DNA of 64,000 bases from Bog-756 sp963776225 (lineage in GTDB: Bacteria > Actinomycetota > Acidimicrobiia > Acidimicrobiales > RAAP-2), in NCBI GenBank assembly GCA_963776225.1, contig CAVZLL010000004.1, positions 1,178,001 to 1,242,000 on the forward strand, given 5' to 3'. Below the pieces are notes generated by a model. The model was not told where the DNA came from. It did not search any database and saw nothing but the letters and a program-made list of their open reading frames with translations. A program made the position numbers and the translations under genes. Within the stretch, counting starts at the first letter, position 1. Every line of letters begins with the position of its first letter. Of the stretch, positions 54,326 through 62,723 are shown in pieces.

Positions 54326-55591
54326 TCACCGGTCGGGGACCACCGGGGCCCGGTCCGAGTCCCGGTAGGCCTCCACGTGATCGGCATAGTCGATGAAGAG
54401 CGGAGCCTCGGGGTCGAACTCGCGACGGAGGCTCTCGAAGGCGACCCGCTTGTCGAAGGCGTCGAGCTTGACCAGCGACTCGGGGTGGTCCAGCTCGCGG
54501 AAGTCGAGGCGACCACGCGCGTTGTCCAGGGCGAGCCGCCCCCGTTCGGTGCGGACCAGGACGCTGCTCCAGCCGTCCATCGACCCGACGCTGCCGACCG
54601 AGAGGTCGGCGCTGCGCCCGAGGAAGTCGGCGCACTCGTCGCACCCCTTGAGCGCGGCGCCGTGGAAGTTCTTGACCGGCTCGTCGACGGCGAGCTCGCC
54701 GTCGCGGTACTCCACGATCATCCGCCCCCGGATCACGTCGACCTTGCTCACCCGCTCGATGTCGATCGACCGGTCGTCACGCAGGAGCTGCAGCATGAGG
54801 CCCCGGTAGTCGAAGCTCTTGGTGCACATGAGTGCGATGGTCAGGACCACCGAGTCGACCCGGTGGGCCCCGGTGGGCCAACGGCGGGCCTGCATGGCCC
54901 GGATGCCCTGGATCTCGCAGGGGGTGCCCACCACCGCGATGCGGGGCTTGGCGGGGAGGTCGTAGCGGGAGAGGTCGAGCTCGGCGAGGGCCATGGTCTG
55001 GTTGTAGTAGCTGCCCGCCGCGTCGGTGATCTCCTTGGCGGTGGTGGCGAGGTGGGCCACCCCCTTCCAGGGCTCGTCGGGATCGTCGCTCTGCCGGGTG
55101 ACCAGGGCGCCGTCGATCTCGCCACCGGCCAACGCGGCGATCAGCAGCGCGGACACCACGCCCCCGTCCTGGGCCGAGTCGGGACGGGACCCGGCCCGGA
55201 CCGCGTACGCGTCGAGCACCGCGCCGAGGCCGTCCCCCGGCGGCCCGCCGGTGATCTTCCAGTAGGTGTCGCTCGCGTCGGACCGCTCGACGGTGGCGGT
55301 CGCCGCACCGTCCTCTCCCGGCGTCGAGGGCGGCCACAGCGCCTCGTAGCGGAGCCCGCCCCGCGGGCAGAAGTCCCAGCAGAGCGAGCAGCCGGTGCAC
55401 ATCTTGACCAGCTCGGGCAGGTCGGTGTCCTCGTCGACACCGATCGAGTTGGAGGGACAGGCGGCGACGCAGGTGCCGCACTGGATGCACCGTCCCGCGT
55501 CGATGACCCCTGCCTGGAGCTCCCAGAACCAGGTCTTGCCCGGCGGCTCCTCGACCCCGTTCATCTCCTCCCGGATCCGGTAGCCCTTCAT
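54326..55591 (-). CDS. FrhB/FpoF-like F420 oxidoreductase with two 4Fe-4S motifs
   Basis: 421 residues. The N-terminus has two ferredoxin-type clusters: Cys35, 38, 41, 45 in CIQCGTCVAACP and Cys65, 68, 71, 75 in CTGCSLCWDFCP. The rest is FrhB_N/FrhB_C: SRPDSAQDGGVVSALLIAAL, TTAKEITDAAGSYYNQTMAL, PRIAVVGTPCEIQGIRAMQA, VLTIALMCTKSFDYRGL and KNFHGAALKGCDECADFLGR. This is the module that passes electrons from F420H2 to iron-sulfur clusters in FpoF, FqoF and the sulfite reductase Fsr. Its ATG overlaps the sulfite reductase stop (ATGA), so the pair should form one complex. Confidence 0.88.
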   Translation of the reverse strand: MKGYRIREEMNGVEEPPGKTWFWELQAGVIDAGRCIQCGTCVAACPSNSIGVDEDTDLPELVKMCTGCSLCWDFCPRGGLRYEALWPPSTPGEDGAATATVERSDASDTYWKITGGPPGDGLGAVLDAYAVRAGSRPDSAQDGGVVSALLIAALAGGEIDGALVTRQSDDPDEPWKGVAHLATTAKEITDAAGSYYNQTMALAELDLSRYDLPAKPRIAVVGTPCEIQGIRAMQARRWPTGAHRVDSVVLTIALMCTKSFDYRGLMLQLLRDDRSIDIERVSKVDVIRGRMIVEYRDGELAVDEPVKNFHGAALKGCDECADFLGRSADLSVGSVGSMDGWSSVLVRTERGRLALDNARGRLDFRELDHPESLVKLDAFDKRVAFESLRREFDPEAPLFIDYADHVEAYRDSDRAPVVPDR

Positions 55592-57381
55592 CGCTGGGCC
55601 CCCGCCGGCCGACCCGAGCGCGCGACCGGAGTGCCGGCGTCCTCCCCTGCCAGTGTCCGGCGCAGGTCGTCGTTGGGGACCCGCCGCGCCCAGTTGTGGA
55701 ACGGCTCGCCCTCCCGGCGCTCGGCCTGGTAGCGGTGCACCACCCGCAGCAGCGCGTCGGGGACCTCGGTGACCGGCCGGGCGTGCTCGACCCAGTCGAT
55801 GAAGCCGGCGTCGCCCCCGAGCGAGCCGCCGAGCCCGATGTCGACCGCCTCGGACAGGTGGTTGCCCACCTGGGCGACCTCGCCGCGGAAGCCGATGTCG
55901 GCGATCTGGGGCTGCGCGCAGCTGGCCGGACAGCCCGAGAAGTGCATCCGGATGATCCCCGCGTCGGCCCGGGAGGGAGAGGATGACCCTCCGGCCGCGG
56001 GTGCGCCGACAGGCTCGCCGGCCAGCTCGGCGTCGAGGAAGCGGGCCCACTTGACCGCCCGCTCCTTGGTCTCCACGATCGCGTACCGGCAGAACTCGGA
56101 CCCGGTGCAGGCGACCACGCCGCGGCTGAACGGCCCCGGGAACGGGGAGTACTTGGCGAGCAGGTCCTCGGCGAGCAGGGAGTCGAGCCGGTCCCCGTGC
56201 ACCCCGGTGAGGACGAAGTTCTGATCGGTGGCGAGCCGGAGGGTGCCGTCCCCGTAGGTCTCGGCCAGGCGGGCCGCCTCGACCAGCTCGATGCCGTTCA
56301 TCCGGCCGACCGGCACCGAGCAGCCGACGTAGAAGACGCCGTCCTCCTTCTGGGCGTGCACCCCGACGTGGTCACCCCGGTAGCGGCGGGTGAGGTCCTC
56401 GCCGGCCGGGACCAGGTCGAAGCGGGCGCGGGCGGCGAGCTCCTCCCGGAACACCTCGGGGCCCAGTTCCTGGACCAGGTAGCGCATGCGGGCGAGCCCG
56501 CGGTTCTCGCGGTTGCCGAGCTCGCCGAAGACCTGGGCGATGGCCCGGGTGACCTCGACCGCGTGGCCCTGCTCCACGAAGACGTCGATGTCGGAGGCCA
56601 TCCGTTCGCCGTCGGACAGCCCGCCGCCCACCAGCAGGTTGAAGCCGAGGGTGCCGTCCGCCGCGCGTGCCGGCCAGAGGCCGATGTCGTTGATCTCGGC
56701 CTGGGCGCAGTCCTCGACGCACCCGGTCACCGAGATCTTGAACTTGCGGGGGAGGTTGGCGTACTCGCGGTTGCCGGTGAAGAACGCAGAGACGGCCTGG
56801 GCGATCGGCAGCGCGTCGAACGCCTCGGCGGCGTCGACCCCGGACACCGGGCAGCAGAGGACGTTGCGTGACGAATCGCCGCAGGCCTGCACCGTGGTCA
56901 GGCCGACCGCGGCGAAGCGCCGCCAGATGCGCGGGATGTCCTCGATGCGCAGCCAGTGGATCTGCACGTCCTGGCGGGTGGTGATGTCGGCGTAGCGCGA
57001 GCCGAAGACCCGGCTCTCGGTGCCGTCGGGACCCTCGCCGAAGGCATCGGCCACGACCCCGATCTCGCGCGCCTGGGGTGCGGTGAGGAACCCCCCGGGC
57101 GCCTTGACCCGCATCATGAAGGCGTCGCCACCCTGGATCTGGGGGTAGATGCCGGCCCACTTGAGCCGCTCGGTCTCGCCCGGCACCTTGGCGATGCCGG
57201 CCGGCCCCTCCTTCGAGTAGGTGTCGATGATCGCGTCGGCGATCTCGAGGGGGTGACGCGCGAGCTTCCACTGCTCGATCTCGTTGAGCTCGCCCTTGGT
57301 CCGGTAGGGATGGACGAAGGGCATCGCGCGGTCGGTGCCGCGGAAGTGGAGCCCGTAGAGCTCTTCGCGGTCCCTGGTCAT
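55588..57381 (-). CDS. sir: Ferredoxin-type nitrite/sulfite reductase
   Basis: 597 residues. Siroheme-4Fe-4S ligands: Cys425 and Cys431 (ACTGSEFCRYAIVETK) and Cys484 and Cys488 (SGCPASCAQPQIADIG). The N-terminal half has ITTRQDVQIHWLRIEDIPRI and SVTGCVEDCAQAEINDIG, the two-fold related copy. Next to cysH it should reduce sulfite to sulfide, as mycobacterial SirA does; nitrite is the alternative. The downstream overlapping FrhB-like gene suggests F420H2 rather than ferredoxin as donor. The ATG lies inside a 14-base tandem repeat. Confidence 0.92.
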   Translation of the reverse strand: MTRDREELYGLHFRGTDRAMPFVHPYRTKGELNEIEQWKLARHPLEIADAIIDTYSKEGPAGIAKVPGETERLKWAGIYPQIQGGDAFMMRVKAPGGFLTAPQAREIGVVADAFGEGPDGTESRVFGSRYADITTRQDVQIHWLRIEDIPRIWRRFAAVGLTTVQACGDSSRNVLCCPVSGVDAAEAFDALPIAQAVSAFFTGNREYANLPRKFKISVTGCVEDCAQAEINDIGLWPARAADGTLGFNLLVGGGLSDGERMASDIDVFVEQGHAVEVTRAIAQVFGELGNRENRGLARMRYLVQELGPEVFREELAARARFDLVPAGEDLTRRYRGDHVGVHAQKEDGVFYVGCSVPVGRMNGIELVEAARLAETYGDGTLRLATDQNFVLTGVHGDRLDSLLAEDLLAKYSPFPGPFSRGVVACTGSEFCRYAIVETKERAVKWARFLDAELAGEPVGAPAAGGSSSPSRADAGIIRMHFSGCPASCAQPQIADIGFRGEVAQVGNHLSEAVDIGLGGSLGGDAGFIDWVEHARPVTEVPDALLRVVHRYQAERREGEPFHNWARRVPNDDLRRTLAGEDAGTPVARSGRPAGAQR

Positions 57382-57418
57382 CGGAGGCGGGTCATCGGAG
57401 GCGGGTCGTCGGAGGCGG
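57377..57418. repeat. Three 14-bp tandem repeats over the sulfite reductase start
   Basis: GTCATCGGAGGCGG occurs at 57377-57390 and 57391-57404, then with one change at 57405-57418. The sulfite reductase ATG is inside the first unit; the second has an identical ATG that meets a stop after five codons. The unit therefore duplicates start-site sequence on the minus strand. Confidence 0.85.
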
Positions 57419-57423
57419 GCGCC

Positions 57424-58140
57424 TCAGACGTGGAGCCCGCATTCGACCTTCTCCGAGTCCGCCCACCGCCCGGCCCGCGGGTCCTCGCCCGACCGCACCG
57501 GTCGGGTGGTGGGCGCGCACCCGATCGAGAGGTACCCCTGCGAGAGGAGCGGGTGCTCGGGGATGCCGTGGTCGCGGGCGTACCCCATCACGTCCTGGTC
57601 GGTCCAGGTGGCGAGCGGGTTGATCTTGACCATGCCCCAGCTCTCGTCGTAGGCGACGACCGGGGCGCGGCGACGGGTCGGCGCATCGACCCGCTTGAGC
57701 CCGGTGACCCACGCATCCTTTCCGGAGAGCGCCGCGCGCAGCGGGCGCACCTTGCGGTACTCGCAGCACTGGGCGGTCCCGCAGGGGTGGTCCCCGGCGC
57801 CGGGCACCGGCGAGGTCACGGTCAGGTTGAGGTCGTAGCGGGCGCGGATCGTCTCGACGTACTCGAGCGTCTCGGGGAAGTGGGACTCGGTGTCGAGGAA
57901 GATCACCTCGATGTCCGGGTCGACCGAGACCGCGATGTCGACGAGCACCGCCTCCTGGAACGAGCAGGAGAGCGCGAGCTTGGGGCCGAACCGCTCGACG
58001 GCCCACGCCATGACCAGGCCGGCCGGGGCCGTCTCGAACGCGGCCGACTGCTCGTCCATCTCGGCCCGGAGCCGGGCCACCGCCGGATCCTCCGCCATCT
58101 GTGCGAGCCTCGTCCGGTTGTCCACGACGCTGAGCTTCAC
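57424..58140 (-). CDS. cysH: Adenylyl-sulfate/phosphoadenylyl-sulfate reductase
   Basis: 238 residues. PP-loop region LALSCSFQEAVLVDIAVS, IEVIFLDTESHFPETLEY, CysCys at 125-126 (AQCCEYRK), VKINPLATWTDQDVMGYARD and the catalytic end ECGLHV (Cys234). APS reductases bind 4Fe-4S with Cys-Cys plus CxxC; here the second motif reads GCAPTT, so the fourth ligand (residue 211) is Thr. It reduces APS or PAPS to sulfite, the substrate of the next gene 42 bases downstream. Confidence 0.92.
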   Translation of the reverse strand: MKLSVVDNRTRLAQMAEDPAVARLRAEMDEQSAAFETAPAGLVMAWAVERFGPKLALSCSFQEAVLVDIAVSVDPDIEVIFLDTESHFPETLEYVETIRARYDLNLTVTSPVPGAGDHPCGTAQCCEYRKVRPLRAALSGKDAWVTGLKRVDAPTRRRAPVVAYDESWGMVKINPLATWTDQDVMGYARDHGIPEHPLLSQGYLSIGCAPTTRPVRSGEDPRAGRWADSEKVECGLHV

Positions 58141-58448
58141 CGCACACTCCCTCTTCCGGAGGCGGATCGGGGACGGGCGACCGCCCCTCCCTCCGTTCCG
58201 GTCCGTTCACACCTGTCGGTACAAAACCTGATCGGGTCCCTCAGCATTCCCGACGACCATACATGACTAAGTAGATCAAGTTTTAGCAGAATCGGTCCCT
58301 TCGGGCCACCCGGCCGGGCTGCCCCGGCCTCCGGTCCGCCGGCGGGGCGCCACTCCGGCGAGACTGGGTCGGTGCCCCGAACGCCCCGAGGACCCAGAGG
58401 ACCCGGAGGACCCGGAGGACGACCCTCCCCCGTGGGCGACCCGAGCCG
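58141..58448. promoter_or_regulatory. Divergent control region of the sulfur genes
   Basis: 308 bases between cysH and the precorrin-2 dehydrogenase gene. It contains an island of AT-rich sequence at about 58258-58289, unusual for this genome, with TGACTAAGTAGATCAAG, an imperfect dyad. This recalls Rrf2-family (IscR/CymR-like) operators that sense iron-sulfur or cysteine status. The regulator is not in the window; the assignment is inference. Confidence 0.4.
58388..58423. repeat. Four 9-bp tandem repeats
   Basis: GAGGACCCR units at 58388-58396, 58397-58405 and 58406-58414, and a decayed fourth at 58415-58423, about 25 bases upstream of the precorrin-2 dehydrogenase start. May affect translation, or be a simple expansion. 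Confidence 0.7.
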
Positions 58449-59147
58449 GTGACCGGTTCAGTGCCCCCCGCCCGGCCCGGGCGGGTGCCGCTCTATCCGG
58501 TCGCCCTCGACCTGGTCGGTGCCTCCTGCCTGGTCGTCGGCGGCGGGCCGGTGGCCGCCAGGCGGACCCGCGGGCTGCTCCTGGCCGGTGCGGTGGTCAC
58601 CCTGGTCGCCCGCGAGGTCGGCCCGGCGGTCGGCGCCCTCGCCGCCGGTGATCCCGGAGGCGCGGGGTCGGGGACCCCTGCGGGCAGCCTCTCGGTCGAG
58701 ACCCGCCCCTACCGGGCGGGCGAGGCCGCCCGCTACCGGCTGGTCGTCGCCGCGACCGGCCTCCCCGGGGTCGACTCGGCGGTGGTCGCCGACGCCCTCG
58801 GCGGTGGCGCCCTGGTCACCCTGGCCTCCGGCCGCTCGCCGGGCACCCTCCAGCTCCCCGCGGTCCACCGCGCCGGGCCGGTCACCCTCACCGTCTCGAC
58901 CGGCGGGACGAGCCCGGCGCTGGCCGGTTGGTTGCGGGACCGGGCCGCCGCGGCCCTCGGGCCGGAGGTCGCGATGCTCGCCGCACTGGTCGAGGAGGCC
59001 CGGGCCTCGCTTCGGGCGACGGGCCGGCCGGCCGGAGAGATCGCGTGGCGCGAGGTCTTCGACCGGGTGGCGCCGCTCGTCGACGACGGACGGACCGCGG
59101 AGGCACGAGCGCTGCTCGCCCGGCTGACCGGCGCCGGTCCGGACTGA
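58449..59147 (+). CDS. Precorrin-2 dehydrogenase / siroheme synthase N-terminal domain
   Basis: 232 residues from GTG 58449. NAD-binding motif CLVVGGGPVAARRTRGLLLAG, then the CysG-type central part VVAATGLPGVDSAVVADALG and TLTVSTGGTSPALAGWLRDR. It oxidises precorrin-2 to sirohydrochlorin and may insert iron, thereby making the siroheme that the sulfite reductase needs. The methyltransferase domain of CysG is absent. Placed divergently to cysH, as expected for a sulfur regulon. Confidence 0.88.
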   Translation: MTGSVPPARPGRVPLYPVALDLVGASCLVVGGGPVAARRTRGLLLAGAVVTLVAREVGPAVGALAAGDPGGAGSGTPAGSLSVETRPYRAGEAARYRLVVAATGLPGVDSAVVADALGGGALVTLASGRSPGTLQLPAVHRAGPVTLTVSTGGTSPALAGWLRDRAAAALGPEVAMLAALVEEARASLRATGRPAGEIAWREVFDRVAPLVDDGRTAEARALLARLTGAGPD

Positions 59148-59196
59148 GCCGGCCGCCCCCGCCAGGTCGCCGACGGCACCCCGGGAGCTCGACGAC

Positions 59197-59709
59197 TCAG
59201 GGCTTCGCCACCATCACCACCGCCGCCGCGACGAACACCGCCGAGAGCGCCGCCGAGACGACGACGACCCTGGTGCAGAGCGCGGCGGGCTCCTTCCCCC
59301 CGCTCCCGGGCGCGGCGTGCTCGGGTGCGCCGGTGTCCTGCGCCACGAACTCCTGGAGCCGGCGCTCGGCCGGCCAGAGGAGCCCCTCGGCCACCACCGC
59401 AACTCCGATCCAGAGCACGAGTCCCGCCGAGATCCAGCCGTCGGCCAGGGTCCAGTCCCCGTGGCTGAGGCCGACCAGCGCGAACCCGAGAACCGGCACG
59501 AGGAAGAGCACCCGGCCCGCCCAGTTGACCCCGGGGCGGTAGTAGCGCACGAGCGCGTCGCCGGCCGGGGCTCCCGACGCCGCCGACCCCCGCAGCGAGA
59601 AGGCGAACCCCCCGGCGGTCACCATCGCCACCAGGCTCACCAGCGCGGCGAGGACGTGGCCGAGCAGGAGGAGGTCGTAGCCGGCGTCCCGGGCGTGGAG
59701 CACTGTCAT
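59197..59709 (-). CDS. Four-helix membrane protein (DUF2269-like)
   Basis: 170 residues from ATG 59709. Four membrane helices: LLLLGHVLAALVSLVAMVTA, VLFLVPVLGFALVGLSHG, WISAGLVLWIGVAVVAEGLL and VVVVSAALSAVFVAAAVVMV. The first helix with 'LLLGHVLAA' and the 'W..AGL..W' third helix fit the DUF2269 / CopD-like membrane family. Function unknown. It is convergent with the precorrin-2 dehydrogenase. Confidence 0.75.
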   Translation of the reverse strand: MTVLHARDAGYDLLLLGHVLAALVSLVAMVTAGGFAFSLRGSAASGAPAGDALVRYYRPGVNWAGRVLFLVPVLGFALVGLSHGDWTLADGWISAGLVLWIGVAVVAEGLLWPAERRLQEFVAQDTGAPEHAAPGSGGKEPAALCTRVVVVSAALSAVFVAAAVVMVAKP

Positions 59710-59915
59710 CGCCACCGGCCCCCGCGCGGAGGCACGACGGTCATGGGCCGAGTCTGCCACCGCGGCGGGGCCGGTCCCCGGCACGGTGCACCCTTCCGGC
59801 ATGCCGGAGTTGGTAGCGTTGGAGGGGGTAGCCATCTGATCCGGTCGTCGGGGTCCGGACCGGGTGTCGAGCATGGGATGCGAGGTGGCAGCGAGGTGCA
59901 AGAGCTCAACCGGCG

Positions 59916-60935
59916 ATGGCAGAGGGGCACCGCGCTCAGCTGATGAACCAGCTTCGCCTCGATCCACTCACCGGCCGCTGGGTGGTGGTGAGCACCGACC
60001 GCGCCACCCGACCCCGGGCGTTCGCCCCGCGGATGGCCTCGATCCAGGCCGACACCTCCCGTCCCTGCCCGTTCTGTCCGGGGAACGAGGAGACCACCAC
60101 CCCCTCGCTCGAGACCATCGGGCCGGACGGCGCCTGGCGGGTCCGGGTGGTCCCCAACCTCTACCCAGCGTTCGAGGGCAACGCGCCCTTCGTCGTGACC
60201 AACCGCGGACCCGTGTTCACCCAGGCCACCGCCGGTGGCATCCACGAGGTCCTCGTGCTCTCGCCCGACCACCAGAACTCGTGGTCGATGCTCAGCGACG
60301 AGCAGACCGCGGTGGTCATGCGGGCCATCGCCGACCGGATCGCCGAGCACGCCAGCATCCCCGGGCTCCGCTACAGCCAGGCGATCGTGAATGCCGGCCG
60401 CGAGGCCGGTGCCTCCATCGAGCACCCCCACGCCCAGCTGCTCGGGATGTCCTTCGTCCCGAGGGAGCTGGTCGAGGAGCAGGCGGGCTTCGCCCGCTTC
60501 GCCGGACGCTGCCTGCTCTGCACCACCGTCGACGCCGAGGAGAACGTGGCCCACCGGGTCGTCTACTCGGACGAGCAGGTCCTGGTGGTCTGCCCGTTCT
60601 GGAGCGGCTCGCCCTACGAGATGCTGGTCATCCCCCGCTCCCACGGTCCCCACCTGCACCACAGCCCCCCCACCGACCTGGTGGCGGTGGGCAAGGCGCT
60701 CAAGATCGCCCTCGAACGCCAGCGCAACGTGCTCGGCGACATCGCCTACAACCTGGTCTTCCACTCGGCCCCCTACCGGGCGCCCGAGCCCTACCACTGG
60801 CACGTCCACGTGGTGCCGAAGCTGACCACCGTCGCCGGCTTCGAGATGGGCACCGGCGTGCTCATCAACATCGTGAACCCCGAGCAGGCCGCCGAGGAGC
60901 TCGCCGCACCGGTCGCAGTGGCCAGCGCGGGCTGA
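59916..60935 (+). CDS. galT: Galactose-1-phosphate uridylyltransferase
   Basis: 339 residues, ATG 59916 (MAEGHRAQLMNQLRLDPLTG; ATG 59943 also possible). HIT-type transferase: LDPLTGRWVVVSTDRATRPR, zinc cysteines in CPFCPGNEE, active site ASIEHPHAQLLGMSF (HPH), and the second half WHVHVVPKLTTVAGFEMGTG. It moves UMP from UDP-glucose to galactose-1-phosphate in the Leloir pathway; actinobacterial homologues may have broader sugar-phosphate use. Stands alone with a convergent treS gene. Confidence 0.92.
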   Translation: MAEGHRAQLMNQLRLDPLTGRWVVVSTDRATRPRAFAPRMASIQADTSRPCPFCPGNEETTTPSLETIGPDGAWRVRVVPNLYPAFEGNAPFVVTNRGPVFTQATAGGIHEVLVLSPDHQNSWSMLSDEQTAVVMRAIADRIAEHASIPGLRYSQAIVNAGREAGASIEHPHAQLLGMSFVPRELVEEQAGFARFAGRCLLCTTVDAEENVAHRVVYSDEQVLVVCPFWSGSPYEMLVIPRSHGPHLHHSPPTDLVAVGKALKIALERQRNVLGDIAYNLVFHSAPYRAPEPYHWHVHVVPKLTTVAGFEMGTGVLINIVNPEQAAEELAAPVAVASAG

Positions 60936-60983
60936 GCCGCCCACGGACGCTCGGGCCGTCCGGAGCGTCGACCCGACCGCAGC

Positions 60984-62683
60984 TCAGACCAGCTCGAAGC
61001 TGAGGGACCCGTAGGAGCCGAGGGTCACCGGGTACGGCTCGATCCCGATGAGCGGGAAGGCGACCCGGCCGAGCAGCTCGATCGGCTGGCGCCCGACCCA
61101 CTCCTCGACGTCGAGGGCGGCCGGCTGGGCCATCCGGCTCAGGTTGTGCACGCAGAGGACCGGGTTGCCGGTCCCCCGCTCGCCGTCGGGGGCCCGCCGG
61201 TCGGAGCGGACGAAGGCGAGCACCGACGGATTGGCCGAGCTGACCATCTCGAGGATCCCGGTCCCGAGGACGGGGAACTCCCGGCGGACCGCGAGCATCC
61301 GCCGCATCCAGTGGAGGAACGAGCTCGGGTTGCGCTGCTGGGCCTCGACGTTGACCGCCGGCGTACCCGTAGACCGGGTCCATCAGGGGTGGCAGGTAGA
61401 GCTGGGCGAAGTCGGCCCGGCTGAAGCCGCCGTTGCGGTCGGGGGTCCACTGCATCGGGGTTCGCACCGAGTCCCGGTCGCCGAGATAGACGTTGTCCCC
61501 CATCTGGATCTCGTCCCCGTAGTAGAGGACCGGGCTGCCCCGGAGGGTGAACAGGATCGAGAAGAGGAGCTCGGCGAGGCGGCGGTCGCGGTCGAGCAGG
61601 GGGGCGAGGCGCCGCCCGATCCCCATGTGACGCTTCATCCGCGGGTCCTTCGCGTACTCGGCGAAGAGGTAGTCACGCTCCTCCTCGCTGACCATCTCCA
61701 GGGTGAGCTCGTCGTGGTTGCGCAGGAAGATGGCCCACTGGGCACCGGGGGGTGCGTTCGGGGTCTGGGCGAGGATCTCGGTGATCGGGTAGCTCTGCTC
61801 GCGGCGCACCGCGATGAACAGCCGGGGCATGAGCGGGAAGTTGAAGCAGAGGTGGCACTCGTCGTCGTCGCCGAAGTAGTCGGCCACGTCGGCCGGCCAC
61901 CCGTTGGCCTCGGCCAGGAGGATCCGGCCCGGGTAGTCCGCGTCGAGCTCTGCCCGCACCCGCTTGATGAAGGCGTGGGTCTCGGGGAGGTTCTCACCGC
62001 TGGTGCCGTCACGCTGGAAGAGGAAGGGCACCGCGTCGAGCCGGAAGCCGTCGAGGCCCAGGTCGAGCCAGAAGCGCACCACCTCGAGCATGGCATCGAC
62101 CACCTCGGGGTTCTCGTAGTTGAGGTCGGGCTGATGGGCGTAGAAGCGGTGCCAGTAGTACTGGTCGCGGGCCGGCTCGTAGGACCAGTTGGAGCGCTCG
62201 ACGTCGATGAAGACGACCCGGGCCTCGGGCCACCGCTGGTCGTCGTCGTTCCAGACGTACCAGTCGGCCTTGGGGTTGTCACGGCTCGGCGCGCGACTCG
62301 ACGAACCAGGGGTGCTCGCTGCTGGTGTGGTTGATGACCAGGTCGGCGATGACCCGGATGCCGCGGCTGTGGGCCGCCTCGAGCAGGGCCCGCAGGTCGT
62401 CGACGGTCCCGCTCTCGGGGTGCACCGAGAAGTAGTCGCTGATGTCGTAGCCGCCGTCGCGCAGCGGCGAGGGGTAGAAGGGGAGGAGCCAGAGGCAGTC
62501 GACCCCCAGCCACTGGAGGTAGTCGAGCTTGGCGATGAGCCCCGGGATGTCCCCCACGCCGTCGTTGTTGCCGTCGAAGAAGCCCCGGATGAAGACCTCG
62601 TAGAAGACGGCGCGCTGGAACCAGAGCGGATCGTCCTCGGGCGGCGGGAGCGACCGTCCCGGCGGTGTGGAGAGCTCGGTCAC
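60984..62683 (-). CDS. treS: Trehalose synthase (maltose alpha-D-glucosyltransferase), frameshifted
   Basis: About 566 residues from GTG 62683. GH13 landmarks: VFYEVFIRGFFDGNNDGVGD, IRVIADLVINHTSSEHPWF, GFRLDAVPFLFQRDGTSGEN (Asp nucleophile), RILLAEANGWPADV (Glu), FLRNHDELTLEMVSEEERD and LYYGDEIQMGDNVYLGDRDS-type sequence. The motif DGTSGENLPETH is typical of TreS. Two frame changes are needed, near 62285 and 61365, with no other damage. It converts maltose to trehalose in the cytoplasm. Confidence 0.88.
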
Positions 62684-62723
62684 GAGCGCACGCTATCCGA
62701 GGCGCGCGCCGCGATGGTGCTCT

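Noticed and set aside
57377..58423. Short tandem repeats as a CRISPR array
   Set aside because: Units are 9-16 bases, contiguous and without spacers; no cas genes are present.
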